The notes under the pieces are model-generated. The model made no database searches and had not been told where the DNA came from. It saw only the letters and a program-made list of their open reading frames with translations. The translations under genes and the position numbers were made by a program. Positions 1-9,509 of a stretch of 64,000 bases of DNA are shown here, piece after piece. Position 1 is the first letter of the stretch, and each line of letters begins with the position of its first letter. The stretch comes from VGNY01 sp964549635 (lineage in GTDB: Bacteria; Chloroflexota; Dehalococcoidia; GIF9; UBA5629), in the NCBI GenBank assembly GCA_964549635.1, contig CAZJVJ010000007.1, positions 19,394-83,393 on the forward strand. Reading direction: 5' to 3'.

Positions 1-334
1 CAACAGCGGCAGGTGCCATCAAAGTAGCCACCAATGCCAGTATGCTGTCGAGAATAGCGCCGATGCCGAAAGTCTTAAGAGGTGCAAACACGCCACCAAC
101 GACCATCAACGCTATGATTGCCACCAAGAAAAGCAGTATTTCCTTCGCAGTAATATTCAAGAACCCTATTACCAGACCAAGAATAATCAGGATAATGATG
201 ACTGCAGGCATGATGGCTGTTGCCATGCCTAATGCTGACATGACGCCTGCTACTAGGGCAATAATCAGGCCGACGACGAATGCCCAAAACCCGATCAAGC
301 CAAGTACTGTACCCTTTGCCTTACCTTTTGCCAT
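1..334 (-). CDS. Small polytopic membrane protein, partial (3' end outside window)
   Basis: The frame opens with ATG at 334 and runs off the left edge without a stop (111 codons seen). A good ribosome binding site (AGGAGGTC, complement of 343-350) lies 9 bases upstream. After a short basic N-terminus (MAKGKAKG) the product is almost entirely hydrophobic, with about four membrane segments rich in Ile, Leu, Val, Ala and Gly. No catalytic motif is visible and I do not recognise the family. It is divergent from the ATPase gene to its right and has its own promoter. The opposite strand is also open here but lacks a ribosome binding site and reads as a low-complexity shadow. Confidence 0.7.
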   Translation of the reverse strand, partial: MAKGKAKGTVLGLIGFWAFVVGLIIALVAGVMSALGMATAIMPAVIIILIILGLVIGFLNITAKEILLFLVAIIALMVVGGVFAPLKTFGIGAILDSILALVATLMAPAAV

Positions 335-377
335 GCCTTTTTGACCTCCTTTTTATTTTTTGAAGAGCTCAAATACT

Positions 378-405
378 ATTGTAACATAGCCTTTTTGGTT
401 GTCAA
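378..405 (-). promoter_or_regulatory. Sigma70-type promoter for the leftward membrane protein gene
   Basis: On the minus strand a consensus -35 TTGACA (complement of 400-405) is followed after 16 bases by TACAAT (complement of 378-383), about 45 bases upstream of the start codon at 334. Seen in sequence; activity is inferred. Confidence 0.55.
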
Positions 406-412
406 TACCTGC

Positions 413-441
413 TTGACAATAGTTACCTGTTAAATTAGTAT
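413..441 (+). promoter_or_regulatory. Sigma70-type promoter for the HerA-like ATPase gene
   Basis: TTGACA (413-418), a 17-base spacer and TAGTAT (436-441) lie about 105 bases upstream of the ATPase start. The site is only 7 bases from the divergent promoter, so the two may compete for RNA polymerase. Confidence 0.45.
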
Positions 442-547
442 TGAACCGTACGAGAAGCAAAAAGCAACTACGACCCTCAATGAAATCTTAAATAACGAGT
501 ATGGCAGTGGGCGGAGCCATCTGTTTAGAAAAACAGGGAGGATGAGC

Positions 548-3019
548 ATGATAGAAGATTATGAAAAATTGGGTGTGTTTTATTTAGGCCGTCTGTACGA
601 TCTGGCTGCAAGAAAGCCACAGGGAGGACTGCTTCTCTATGATTCCAAGGATCTAGTGACGCATGCAGTTTGTGTCGGCATGACGGGCAGTGGGAAGACT
701 GGCCTGTGCATAGCTTTGCTGGAAGAGGCTGCCTTGGATGGCATTCCAGCCATAGTCATTGACCCTAAGGGAGACCTTCCCAATCTTTTGCTGACCTTTC
801 CAGAGTTGCGACCTGAGGACTTTGCACCATGGATAAACGAGGATGACGCCCGAAGGAAAGGGCTATCGCCCAAAGAATATGCCGCAAAACAAGCAGAACT
901 GTGGAAGAACGGACTGGCGTCATGGGGTCAGAGCGGTGAGCGAATACAGCGCCTCCGTCAGTCAGCGGACTTTGTTGTTTATACCCCGGGCAGCAATGCC
1001 GGGATTCCCGTTTCAATATTGAAGTCGTTTGCGGCTCCTCCTGCTACCATCCTTGATGACGCCGAGCTGCTTAGAGATCGTATCAACACCACTGTCACTA
1101 GTCTGCTGGGGCTTTTAGGCATACAAGCTGACCCTATTAAGAGCCGGGAGCATATACTGATATCCTCCGTAATTGATTTGGCCTGGAAAGAAGGGCGCGA
1201 CCTCGACCTTGCCGCTTTGATTCAACAGATTCAGAATCCTCCTTTGACAAAGATTGGTGTGCTTGACCTGGAATCATTCTATCCCGCCAAAGACCGGTTT
1301 TCACTGGCTTTGTCCCTTAATAATTTGCTTGCTGCGCCTGGCTTTGGCACCTGGCTTGAGGGCGAACCCCTGGATATAGGAGAAATGCTATATTCACCAG
1401 ACGGTAAGCCGAAGGTTTCGATTTTCTCTATCGCGCATTTAAATGATGCTGAGCGCATGTTTTTCGTGTCCTTACTTTTAAACCAGATACTGGGTTGGAC
1501 ACGAACACAGTCTGGCACCACAAGCCTCAGGGCTATTGTCTATATGGATGAGATTTTCGGTTACTTCCCACCAGTGGCAAACCCCCCTTCAAAAACCCCA
1601 CTGCTCACTCTGCTCAAACAGGCACGAGCTTTTGGTGTTGGCATTGTTCTGGCTACTCAGAATCCTGTAGACCTGGACTATAAGGGGCTGGCAAATGCGG
1701 GTACCTGGTTCATAGGTAGGTTGCAGACCGAGCGTGACAAAATGAGGGTGGTTGAGGGTCTGGAGGGCGTTGCCGCCACTGCCAGTGTGCAGTTCGACCG
1801 GCGGGTGATAGAGCAGACCTTGGCTGGACTTAGCAGCCGTATCTTTCTCATGAACAACGTGCACGATGACTTACCTGTGGTCTTTGAGAGCCGCTGGGCT
1901 ATGTCATACCTCAGGGGACCTCTCACCCGCAACCAGATAAAATTGCTCATGGATCCAGTAAAGTCTGTAATGTCTTTACGGCAATTTACCCCGAGCATCT
2001 CTCGAACTGGTATCGTGCCTCCCGCCCAGCAAACACGACTCGTTGCAGATGTTGCGAAAATTAAGCATCCTGAGCGCCCCTTACTGCCTCCTGATGTACC
2101 TCAATATTTTGTTCCTATCCGTAGCAGCCAGCCCTCCGACCGCACTCTAGTGTATCAACCTGCAGTGCTTGGTGTGGGACAGGTCCACTTTACTGACGTG
2201 AAGTCTGGGGTTGACTTAACAAATGACATCGCTTTTGTCGCTCCGATAACAAGCGAGCCTATTCCTGTCAGCTGGGACAATGCGATGGAATTAACGGTGA
2301 ATGTATCTGACTTGGAGGCATCTCCCCAGGCTTCAGCTCAATATGCTGAGCTCCCGGTCATAGCTGGAAAAGCTAAGAGTTATGATGATTGGAGCAGGGA
2401 CTTCGCCAATTGGATTTACCGCACCCAGAAGCTCGATTTATGGAGAAGTCCGAGCCTCAAGGTTGCATCCAATCTTGGTGAGTCAGAGCGTGACTTCCGT
2501 GTTAGGCTGCAGCAGAAAGCTCGTGAGCAGCGTGATGAGGAAGCCGAGCGGCTGAGGCAGAAATATGCCACGAAAATTGCATCTTTGCAGGAGCAAATTC
2601 GCCGTGCCCAGCAGGTTGTGGAAAGGGAAGCAGAACAGGCCAAGCAGCAGAAGATGCAGACAGCTATATCAGTTGGTGCCACGCTTTTGGGTGCCTTTGT
2701 GGGCAGAAAGGCGGTAAGTTATTCTACTCTGGGCAGGGCAACAACTGCCGCTCGTGGTGCCGGACGGATTGCCAAAGAGGCTCAAGATGTTGGGCGTGCT
2801 AAAGAAACCGTGGCTGCTCTGGAACAAAGGCTTCAGCAGCTTGAGGCAGATTTTCGTGCTGAAATGGATGCTATTGCCTTCAAAATTGACCCGCTTAATG
2901 AGACACTGGAACAGGTTGCTATCAGGCCAGCTAAAAAAGACATTTCAGTGCGTCTGACTGCGCTTTGCTGGTTACCTTACTGGCGGAGCCCTGATGGTCG
3001 TTTAACTCAAGCGTGGTAA
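548..3019 (+). CDS. HerA/DUF87-like ATPase with C-terminal coiled coil
   Basis: An 823-aa P-loop ATPase of the HerA/VirB4/FtsK-like group. The Walker A motif GMTGSGKT is at residues 44-51, and a Walker B-like strand ending in YMDEIFG lies near residue 340, followed by a sensor-like segment (VLATQNPVDLDYKGLANAG) typical of DUF87 proteins. The last third is charged and predicted coiled coil (about 640-710), then a Gly/Ala-rich stretch with repeated small residues that may form a helical hairpin, then a second coiled coil. ATG548 is preferred over ATG542 because AGGGAGG (535-541) is 6 bases from 548 and abuts 542. Such proteins usually pump or remodel nucleic acid or protein. No nuclease partner (NurA type) is adjacent, so the substrate is unknown. 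Confidence 0.8.
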   Translation: MIEDYEKLGVFYLGRLYDLAARKPQGGLLLYDSKDLVTHAVCVGMTGSGKTGLCIALLEEAALDGIPAIVIDPKGDLPNLLLTFPELRPEDFAPWINEDDARRKGLSPKEYAAKQAELWKNGLASWGQSGERIQRLRQSADFVVYTPGSNAGIPVSILKSFAAPPATILDDAELLRDRINTTVTSLLGLLGIQADPIKSREHILISSVIDLAWKEGRDLDLAALIQQIQNPPLTKIGVLDLESFYPAKDRFSLALSLNNLLAAPGFGTWLEGEPLDIGEMLYSPDGKPKVSIFSIAHLNDAERMFFVSLLLNQILGWTRTQSGTTSLRAIVYMDEIFGYFPPVANPPSKTPLLTLLKQARAFGVGIVLATQNPVDLDYKGLANAGTWFIGRLQTERDKMRVVEGLEGVAATASVQFDRRVIEQTLAGLSSRIFLMNNVHDDLPVVFESRWAMSYLRGPLTRNQIKLLMDPVKSVMSLRQFTPSISRTGIVPPAQQTRLVADVAKIKHPERPLLPPDVPQYFVPIRSSQPSDRTLVYQPAVLGVGQVHFTDVKSGVDLTNDIAFVAPITSEPIPVSWDNAMELTVNVSDLEASPQASAQYAELPVIAGKAKSYDDWSRDFANWIYRTQKLDLWRSPSLKVASNLGESERDFRVRLQQKAREQRDEEAERLRQKYATKIASLQEQIRRAQQVVEREAEQAKQQKMQTAISVGATLLGAFVGRKAVSYSTLGRATTAARGAGRIAKEAQDVGRAKETVAALEQRLQQLEADFRAEMDAIAFKIDPLNETLEQVAIRPAKKDISVRLTALCWLPYWRSPDGRLTQAW

Positions 3020-3052
3020 CTTGGTTGTCTAAATTGGCGATAGATACGGGCT

Positions 3053-5749
3053 TCAGGAAAGAGGTCTCCATTTCCCCAAAGTGAACAGCCTTGGGAACAG
3101 TGCTTTGCGGGCCTCCTCGATCACGAAGAGGCTACTACCGGCTAGAATGGCGATGCCCCACTTATCAATTCCTATAGGTATCGTACCAAATGCTACCTGA
3201 AGGAACGGCATGTAAACCACTGCTACTTGCAACATTATGGCTAAGGAAATAGTCATAAGGAGCCATCGATTACTGAGAACGCCTAGTTTAAAGACAGTAT
3301 GCTCATCAGAGCGTGCGTTGAAGGCCCTGAACCATTCAAAAGAGACCATGGTGCAAAAGGCAATGGTTCGCGCCTCTTCCAGGCTTACTCTGGAATGCGC
3401 CCAATTGAAGACCAGAAATATCCCGGTGCTCATCAGCACTGACAAAAAACATATACGGAGTACCAATCCTGGGAAAATAAGTCCAACCTTTGGGTGCCTT
3501 GGAGGTTGTTTCAGTTCGTCACCGGTCTTCGGTTCAAGACCGAGCGGTATAGCTGACGCTGTATCAGTGACCAGGTTAACCCAAAGTATCTGCAGCGGCA
3601 GTAGCGGTGCTTTGCCAATCGCTGAGACGCATAGGATTAAGGCTAGTAGTTCTCCAAGGTTGGTGCTTATGAAGAAAAATATTACGTTACGCAATCTGTT
3701 GAAGATTGCCCTGCCTTCATCTACTGCTGCTACCACTGAAGCAAAGTTATCATCTGCCAGCACCATATCGCTGGCCTCTTTGGCAACATCTGTGCCGGTA
3801 ATACCCATCGCAATGCCTATGTCTGCTGACTTCAATGCTGGGGCGTCGTTAACTCCGTCACCGGTCATGGCAACAATGTGACCGCGGCTTTTTAATGCTT
3901 TCACTATCCTCAATTTTTGTAGCGGCTCGATTCGTGCAAAGACTGAGATACTTTCTATTTGCCGGGACAATGCCTCGTCACTCATCTCTTGGAGCTCGGC
4001 ACCAGCGACTGTCTTCCCCGGCGTCAACTCCAGCTGGCGAGCAATAGACTCAGCTGTGATTTTATGGTCGCCTGTAATCATTATCACCTTTATACCAGCC
4101 TGTTTACATAATCTGATTGCTTCTTTTGCCTCCGCCCGAGGCGGGTCAGCCATTCCCGAAAGCCCCACAAAAATAAGCCTGTCTTTGATTTCGCTATCTT
4201 TAAGTTCTTTCAATTCGGCTGGGAAATCAACGTAAGCCGTGGCGATAACCCTCAAGGCTTCCTGGGCCATCATGGCGTGGGCTTTCGTAATAGCCTGTAT
4301 GTCAGCACCTTTCAGAGGGACAACTTTGCCATCTTTTATCAAATGGCTGCTCATCGATAGTAACCTTTCTGGTGCTCCTTTGACGTAGGCGACTCTACCA
4401 CCATTCTGGGGGTGAAGGGTAACCATGTACTGTTTTTCACTTTGAAAGGGAATTTCATCGAGGCGAGGATAAGCTAACTCCAGTTTTTCCTTGTCCATCC
4501 CGGCTTTGGCAGCAACTACTACTAACGCACCTTCGGTCGGGTCGCCTAAAATGCTACAAGAGTCTTCTTCTCTAACTAATAGGGCGTCATTGCAAAGCGC
4601 GCCTATTTTCAGGTGCAGGTTTAGTGCCTGATTGTTTTGCGAGTTCAGTATTTCTCCTTGCTGCCTGAATTCCCCCTGTGGGATATAACCTTCGCCAGTC
4701 ACTTCAATCCATTGACCATCTACATAGATACGCTGCACTGTCATCTGGCTCAGTGTTAGGGTTCCTGTCTTGTCCGAACAGATGACAGTTGCTGAACCCA
4801 GCGTTTCTACTGCTACCATTGTGCGGATAATGGCATTCCGTCGAGCCATTATCTGCATACCTACTGCCAGAACTACACTAACCACCGCAGGTAACCCTTC
4901 GGGTATGGCAGAAACACCAGCCGCTATTGCCAGGTAGAACATCTCCAGCCAGGTCAGCCCTCTGATTATACCGACGATTACCAGGATGGCTAGGACGGAG
5001 AGAACAAGGACTATTATGTACTGGCTTAACTTGCTGATGCTTTTCTGCAGAGGCGTTTTCTCGACCTCAATTTCCTCAAGTGAGCTAGCAATTTTGCCTA
5101 TCTCGGTTGACCTGCCGGTGCTCACGACTACAGCCGTAGCTCTGCCATAGTTAACAACGGTGTTCATGTGCACCATATTTTTTCTGTCAGCCACGATAAC
5201 GTCGCCATCGATAGGTGTGGTGTGCTTGTCTACTGGCATAGACTCACCGGTAAGTATAGCTTCATCTACTTTTAGATTGGACGACTCCAGCAATCTGGCA
5301 TCCGCCGGTATCTTATCTCCAGTTTCGAGAAGCAATATATCTCCAGGCACTATCTCTTTGGCTGATACCTGTTTGACTACGCGATCACGTCTTACTTTGG
5401 CTTTCGGCGCTGCCATCTGCATCAACGCTTCCATAGCTCGCTCAGCTCGTGTTTCCTGGACAAAGCCGATGGTTGCATTGGCCAGCAGAATACCCAGTAT
5501 TACCCAGGCGTCTATGTAATGCTGTGTCAAGATTGAGATTGTTGCAGCAAGGAGTAATATATATATCAGAGGACTGAGGAACTGCTTCAGGAAAACCAAT
5601 AACGGTAAAGTTCTCTTCTTGGCAATTAACTCGTTAAAACCGTATTTCTCTAGCCTTAATTTGGCTTCGGCATCGCTGAGTCCATGGCGATGCGAACCAA
5701 GCAAACGTATGGTTTCATCGGCGCTTAGGTTGTACCATCTACGTTCCAT
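3053..5749 (-). CDS. P-type cation-transporting ATPase, Ca2+ (SERCA/PMR1-like) type
   Basis: An 898-aa P2-type ATPase, normal length for the family. In order: N-terminal cation-ATPase domain, the actuator motif TGES (167-170), PEGLP in M4 (283-287), the phosphorylation motif DKTGTLT (326-332), and the hinge TGDGVNDAPALKSADIGIAMG region, then the C-terminal membrane domain with the M6 motif NLVTD. PEGLP in M4 and NLVTD in M6 are those of Ca2+/Mn2+ pumps rather than heavy-metal P1B pumps, and there is no N-terminal CXXC metal-binding domain. It probably exports Ca2+ or Mn2+ with ATP. It follows the universal stress gene by 82 bases on the same strand and may be cotranscribed. Exact ion specificity cannot be read from the sequence. 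Confidence 0.9.
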   Translation of the reverse strand: MERRWYNLSADETIRLLGSHRHGLSDAEAKLRLEKYGFNELIAKKRTLPLLVFLKQFLSPLIYILLLAATISILTQHYIDAWVILGILLANATIGFVQETRAERAMEALMQMAAPKAKVRRDRVVKQVSAKEIVPGDILLLETGDKIPADARLLESSNLKVDEAILTGESMPVDKHTTPIDGDVIVADRKNMVHMNTVVNYGRATAVVVSTGRSTEIGKIASSLEEIEVEKTPLQKSISKLSQYIIVLVLSVLAILVIVGIIRGLTWLEMFYLAIAAGVSAIPEGLPAVVSVVLAVGMQIMARRNAIIRTMVAVETLGSATVICSDKTGTLTLSQMTVQRIYVDGQWIEVTGEGYIPQGEFRQQGEILNSQNNQALNLHLKIGALCNDALLVREEDSCSILGDPTEGALVVVAAKAGMDKEKLELAYPRLDEIPFQSEKQYMVTLHPQNGGRVAYVKGAPERLLSMSSHLIKDGKVVPLKGADIQAITKAHAMMAQEALRVIATAYVDFPAELKELKDSEIKDRLIFVGLSGMADPPRAEAKEAIRLCKQAGIKVIMITGDHKITAESIARQLELTPGKTVAGAELQEMSDEALSRQIESISVFARIEPLQKLRIVKALKSRGHIVAMTGDGVNDAPALKSADIGIAMGITGTDVAKEASDMVLADDNFASVVAAVDEGRAIFNRLRNVIFFFISTNLGELLALILCVSAIGKAPLLPLQILWVNLVTDTASAIPLGLEPKTGDELKQPPRHPKVGLIFPGLVLRICFLSVLMSTGIFLVFNWAHSRVSLEEARTIAFCTMVSFEWFRAFNARSDEHTVFKLGVLSNRWLLMTISLAIMLQVAVVYMPFLQVAFGTIPIGIDKWGIAILAGSSLFVIEEARKALFPRLFTLGKWRPLS

Positions 5750-5831
5750 TTGGCAACTCTAAAATTAGCGGCTTAGACAAAATTTAAGCGGATGCTTTCA
5801 AACTTATCTGCGAACTTTCACTGGCTTTGTG

Positions 5832-6698
5832 TTAAGGTTGTGCAGATGGAAGGGGCGGCCGTACCAGGAATATCGGTTTTGACGACCCCTCGATAATCCT
5901 GGAGGCAACACTGCCATAAGCCCATTTGGTGATTCCAGAGAAGCCGTGAGTTGTCAGGGCTATAAGACTAGCTGATATATCATCGGCATATTGTATTATG
6001 GTTTCGGCTGATTTGCCCGAAAGGAGTACCGATCTGGCACTGATGCCTTTGGCTGCTAGGAGGCCTTTTGTTTTGCTTAAATAACGTTTTGCCTCCCTTT
6101 CCAGTCTCGTTGTGTATTCCTGCTCATATTGTTCCCGTTCCCGGTAAGCTGCCAGTTTCGGCAGTTTCGGCGACTCGACGACCCTGGTCAGTATCACCTC
6201 GTTGCTCATAGCTTTGGCTAAGTTCTCAATGTAGGGGATAATAGCCTCGGCAAACCGTGAACCATCTAGAGTTACCAGAATCTTGTGAAATTTTTTGTTT
6301 GCAGTTGGCAACTGGCCCGACCTTACGAGGAATAGTGGCACGTGTGATTTTTGGACAACTTTGTTGGCGATGCTTCCCAAAGGCCAGCGGCCGATGCCGC
6401 TACGCCCGTGAGTGGAGATGACTATTAAACCGATATCATTTTTCTCGGCAAAATCTATGATTGAGGTGGCTGGCTCCCCTTCAATACATAATGAGCGCGT
6501 CCTGATTCCAAGGGAGTTGAAACTCTGGGCTCTTCTGTCAATGTACTCCGTCAGGGCTCGCTCTAAAGGGTCGTCGGGCAAACAGATGGTTATCAGAATA
6601 ACTTCGCTCTTCAAATTTTTAGCTAGTTCCTCAGTATAGGGAAGAGCCTGCTCAGCCAGTTCCGAGCCATCTAGCGGGACGAGCATTCTTTCATACAT
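5832..6698 (-). CDS. Tandem universal stress protein (UspA family)
   Basis: 288 aa with two UspA domains in tandem. Each ends in the ATP-binding loop pattern G-x2-G-x9-G-[ST]: THGRSGIGRWPLGS in the first half and THGFSGITKWAYGS in the second, so both look nucleotide-binding. The first domain begins MYERMLVPLDGSELAEQALP, standard for the family. AGGAGG lies 9 bases before ATG6698. These cytoplasmic proteins respond to starvation or oxidative and membrane stress. Position upstream of the cation ATPase suggests a shared transcript, but the specific signal is unknown. Confidence 0.9.
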   Translation of the reverse strand: MYERMLVPLDGSELAEQALPYTEELAKNLKSEVILITICLPDDPLERALTEYIDRRAQSFNSLGIRTRSLCIEGEPATSIIDFAEKNDIGLIVISTHGRSGIGRWPLGSIANKVVQKSHVPLFLVRSGQLPTANKKFHKILVTLDGSRFAEAIIPYIENLAKAMSNEVILTRVVESPKLPKLAAYREREQYEQEYTTRLEREAKRYLSKTKGLLAAKGISARSVLLSGKSAETIIQYADDISASLIALTTHGFSGITKWAYGSVASRIIEGSSKPIFLVRPPLPSAQP

Positions 6699-6913
6699 CC
6701 TCTACAATCCTCCTGTTTATTTCCAATGGCAACTCTGAAGTCAGAACTTATAGCTATGCTCTACATATTAGCGGGATATACAGTTTTTGGCAAATATAAG
6801 CGAAGATGGTGTAGTGGCTCAATCCTATCATCTCCGTAAACCATTGAAGCTTTGCAAAATGTGTTTTACTTGTAAGTTGTCTATCAGTTTACCTCTCCCT
6901 TATTTAGGAATGT

Positions 6914-6942
6914 TTGGCAGATATGTTTAAGTCTGATATACT
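6914..6942 (+). promoter_or_regulatory. Sigma70-type promoter for the Yip1-like gene
   Basis: TTGGCA (6914-6919), a 17-base spacer and TATACT (6937-6942) lie 33 bases upstream of the start codon at 6976. Confidence 0.55.
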
Positions 6943-6975
6943 AGCAGGGCTGACCAAAGCACAAAAGGAGGCGAA

Positions 6976-7536
6976 ATGAATGGTACCAGTTCCCTGGCTA
7001 ACCGTATGCTGCGTGCAGCAAAGCTAGAAGTTGCCCTCTATGAGGAAGTCGAATCTGACAGCAGAGCCACAATGCCGGCGATGTGGGTGGTAATAATAGC
7101 CAGCGTGGCTGCAGGTATAGGTTCTGGTATTGCTGCCATAGTTGCCAAAAAAGGTGCGTTAATATTTCTCTGGGGTCTTTTGGGGGGTGTGGCTGCGGCT
7201 CTGGTCGGCTGGCTTGCCTGGGCAGGCATCACTTATATTCTGGGCACTACCGTCTTGAAAGGAGCAGACACCTCTGCTACTTGGGGTGAGCTGCTCAGAA
7301 CCATCGGTTTTGCCCAGTCGCCAAATGTCCTCAAAATCTTCTCGTTTATTCCGTTTTTAGGTTGGCTCATTTCTCTTGGTTCGTCAATCTGGGCTCTGAT
7401 TGCTACGGTTATTGGTATTAGACAGGCGCTCGATGTGTCTACGGGTCGTGCCATTGCCGTTTGTATTGTGGGCTGGCTTATCTATTTTGTGCTTGGGCTT
7501 TTGATTGCTTTCCTGCTTGGTGTTAGCTTGTTCTAA
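6976..7536 (+). CDS. Yip1-domain integral membrane protein
   Basis: 186 aa, preceded by AAAGGAGG six bases from ATG6976. A cytoplasmic N-terminus of about 35 residues is followed by five hydrophobic segments with the Yip1-like layout: two helices, a loop carrying WGELLRTIGFAQSPNVLKI, then three more helices ending in LLGVSLF. Bacterial Yip1 proteins have no assigned reaction. The gene stands alone with its own promoter and is convergent with the Fe-S protein gene to its right. Confidence 0.75.
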   Translation: MNGTSSLANRMLRAAKLEVALYEEVESDSRATMPAMWVVIIASVAAGIGSGIAAIVAKKGALIFLWGLLGGVAAALVGWLAWAGITYILGTTVLKGADTSATWGELLRTIGFAQSPNVLKIFSFIPFLGWLISLGSSIWALIATVIGIRQALDVSTGRAIAVCIVGWLIYFVLGLLIAFLLGVSLF

Positions 7537-7602
7537 AACTGAGCAGGCCGATAGGGGCTATTTCTGGCTTTATGTTTAATTCCTAACTTTGTTATGTCGT
7601 TG

Positions 7603-8883
7603 TTAAGCCAGAGCCCTGGTGGCTACCAATTCAGAGATGCTGGTTACCTCGATATTTAAGCCGTAGTGCTCACTTAACTCTTTAATTTGATGACGGCAGT
7701 TATCACAGGAGGTGGCGACTACCTTAGCTCCGGTCTGGCGAATTTGGTCTGACTTGAGTTTTCCAGCATTCAGGCGTATATCAGTCCACTCCGGTACTGT
7801 AACCAAGCCACTCCCGGCACCACAGCAATAGCTGTGTATGCGGTTAGGTGTCATCTCGCGAAAGTCTCCAGTTACTGCCCGTATGACGCGGCGTGGTTCC
7901 TCAAGTAGACCGCCCTTACGCCCCAGATTGCACGAATCATGGTAGGTGATCGGCTTACCATCTGTGGACGGGTTGACTGGCAGTCTACCTTCACGGACAT
8001 ACTCGTCCAGCACTTCAATTATGTTGCGCACCCCAAAGGGCAGTGGATAACCAAGCCATTTTGGGATTTCCCAGCGCATTGCGGTATAGCCATGGCCGCA
8101 TTCTGTGATAACCATCTCCTGTACCTTCAATGTTTCGGCTTCCCCTATGATACGCTGGGCAATGCGTTTTGCTTTAGTAACATCGCCTAGGAAAACGGCG
8201 TAGTTGGCTGTATCAAACATGCTTAAAGTCCACGATTCCTGGGCGATGTTGAAGATTATTGCCTGGGGAATAATGGTATGGGCTCCGGCTAAAGGTACGT
8301 AAAGAAACCGTGCACCCTTCTGGCCTACCGGTATCTTGGCTTTGGAGCTGCCAAGTTGGTCTTGTACTTCCTTCTCCAGCTCTTTCACCTGGTCTAGGAA
8401 GATGTCGCGAAAGAGGTCTGCGTTCTCCTCTTTGGCGATGGCAGCATTGGCTATTTCTACGAGCATCTCCGGGCTGTGTCCGGTTGCAGTAGCCACTGAC
8501 CTCATCACCCTCATGATTTCGGCTGTCTCCACGCCAAAAGGGCATTCGAAGGTGCAACGATGGCATAAAGTACAGCCGGCAAAGGCAGTCTGTGCTAGTT
8601 CAGAGAGCACTTCTTCTGGTGCTGACCTAGCGCCAAACCAGCCGGGAAAGAGACGACCGACAGGATCGAGAAACCTACGATAAATGCGTCTGACCTGTTC
8701 CGCCCTGTAATATGGTGTGTGCTCAATCTTCGGGTTGGAGCGGTAGTAATGACAACTCTCTGTGCAGATGCCGCAGCGGACGCATACCTCAAGTGCAGCC
8801 AGCACACGGCGGTCGACCAACTCCGCCAGCATTTTCCTGGCGACAGCAAGTTTGTTCTGTTCAGTGATATCAGAGCCGGTCAT
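7603..8883 (-). CDS. HdrD/DsrK-like Fe-S oxidoreductase (CCG domain)
   Basis: 426 aa. The N-terminal ferredoxin part has CVRCGICTESC (C34, C37, C40, C44) and, near residue 117, CTLCHRCTFECP, enough for two 4Fe-4S clusters. The C-terminal half carries a CCG domain: HDSCNLG, then SYCCGAGSG, then SCDNC, the cysteine set that binds the unusual cluster in heterodisulfide reductase HdrD and in DsrK. A first CCG-like repeat (TECGHGYTAMRW) is degenerate, as in DsrK. It starts 5 bases after a NarI/DsrM-like membrane gene, giving a DsrMK/HdrED-like pair that likely passes electrons between menaquinone and a cytoplasmic disulfide or persulfide. The substrate is inferred from the sulfur-transfer neighbours only. 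Confidence 0.85.
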   Translation of the reverse strand: MTGSDITEQNKLAVARKMLAELVDRRVLAALEVCVRCGICTESCHYYRSNPKIEHTPYYRAEQVRRIYRRFLDPVGRLFPGWFGARSAPEEVLSELAQTAFAGCTLCHRCTFECPFGVETAEIMRVMRSVATATGHSPEMLVEIANAAIAKEENADLFRDIFLDQVKELEKEVQDQLGSSKAKIPVGQKGARFLYVPLAGAHTIIPQAIIFNIAQESWTLSMFDTANYAVFLGDVTKAKRIAQRIIGEAETLKVQEMVITECGHGYTAMRWEIPKWLGYPLPFGVRNIIEVLDEYVREGRLPVNPSTDGKPITYHDSCNLGRKGGLLEEPRRVIRAVTGDFREMTPNRIHSYCCGAGSGLVTVPEWTDIRLNAGKLKSDQIRQTGAKVVATSCDNCRHQIKELSEHYGLNIEVTSISELVATRALA

Positions 8884-8888
8884 TTTTA

Positions 8889-9509
8889 TTATTCCAGTAC
8901 ACCGCGGCGTCCAAATGTCAGACCTAAGAATACACGAACGTAGAAAAAGTAAATGAAGTGCCTTAGCTTGCCAAAGGGCGCGTAAGCCATGGTAAGCCCT
9001 GAGATAATCCAGAAGACGGGTAGATAATCTGTCAGGTAGGTAGACATCGCTGCAGATGCCAGGAATAACGATGTCAGTGCCAAGGCAAAGTAGTCGTCAG
9101 GTGTGCTGAGAAGCCGCATGATAGGGTCGGCAAGCCGCATCCCGAAACCAACCAGTCCCGCGATGGTGCCTATACTAAACAGGAGTCCTAGGGAAAGACG
9201 CAGTGGTTCTGGTATCTGTGGCAACCACAGGGCGGCTACCAGATATGCTGGAGCCAGGAAAATGGCGATATGGAAGATGACACCACGGACGTAGGCTATC
9301 CAGTGTATGCGGGCGCTCTCCTTGGCCCACGGAGCCATACCAGAGGTAAAAGACCAGAGTACTCCTTTGACTGGTGAGCCTTTGATGGGTGCCAGCTCGG
9401 CGTTGTAATGATGGCGTTGCGCAGCCATCATAATGGCTATTGTGCCTGATAAAAAGATAGCAGCACCGCCCAAGACCATCCCTGCCGCCACTGTCTGTAC
9501 GGTGCTCAT
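8889..9509 (-). CDS. NarI/DsrM/HdrE-like membrane subunit, probable b-type cytochrome
   Basis: 206 aa with an N-terminal anchor and about five membrane helices. The helix containing RIHWIAYVRGVIFHIAIFL and the C-terminal KLRHFIYFF supply histidines suited to haem b ligation, and the end (FGRRGVLE) resembles NarI-like subunits. Its ATG overlaps the TGA of the upstream TusA gene (ATGA) and its stop is 5 bases before the HdrD/DsrK-like gene, so the two are translationally linked. It probably anchors the Fe-S subunit and exchanges electrons with menaquinone. Confidence 0.75.
   Translation of the reverse strand: MSTVQTVAAGMVLGGAAIFLSGTIAIMMAAQRHHYNAELAPIKGSPVKGVLWSFTSGMAPWAKESARIHWIAYVRGVIFHIAIFLAPAYLVAALWLPQIPEPLRLSLGLLFSIGTIAGLVGFGMRLADPIMRLLSTPDDYFALALTSLFLASAAMSTYLTDYLPVFWIISGLTMAYAPFGKLRHFIYFFYVRVFLGLTFGRRGVLE

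Noticed and set aside
3237..3881. 214-codon plus-strand open frame.
   Set aside because: Shadow of the P-type ATPase on the other strand; Ser/Ala-rich with no domain.
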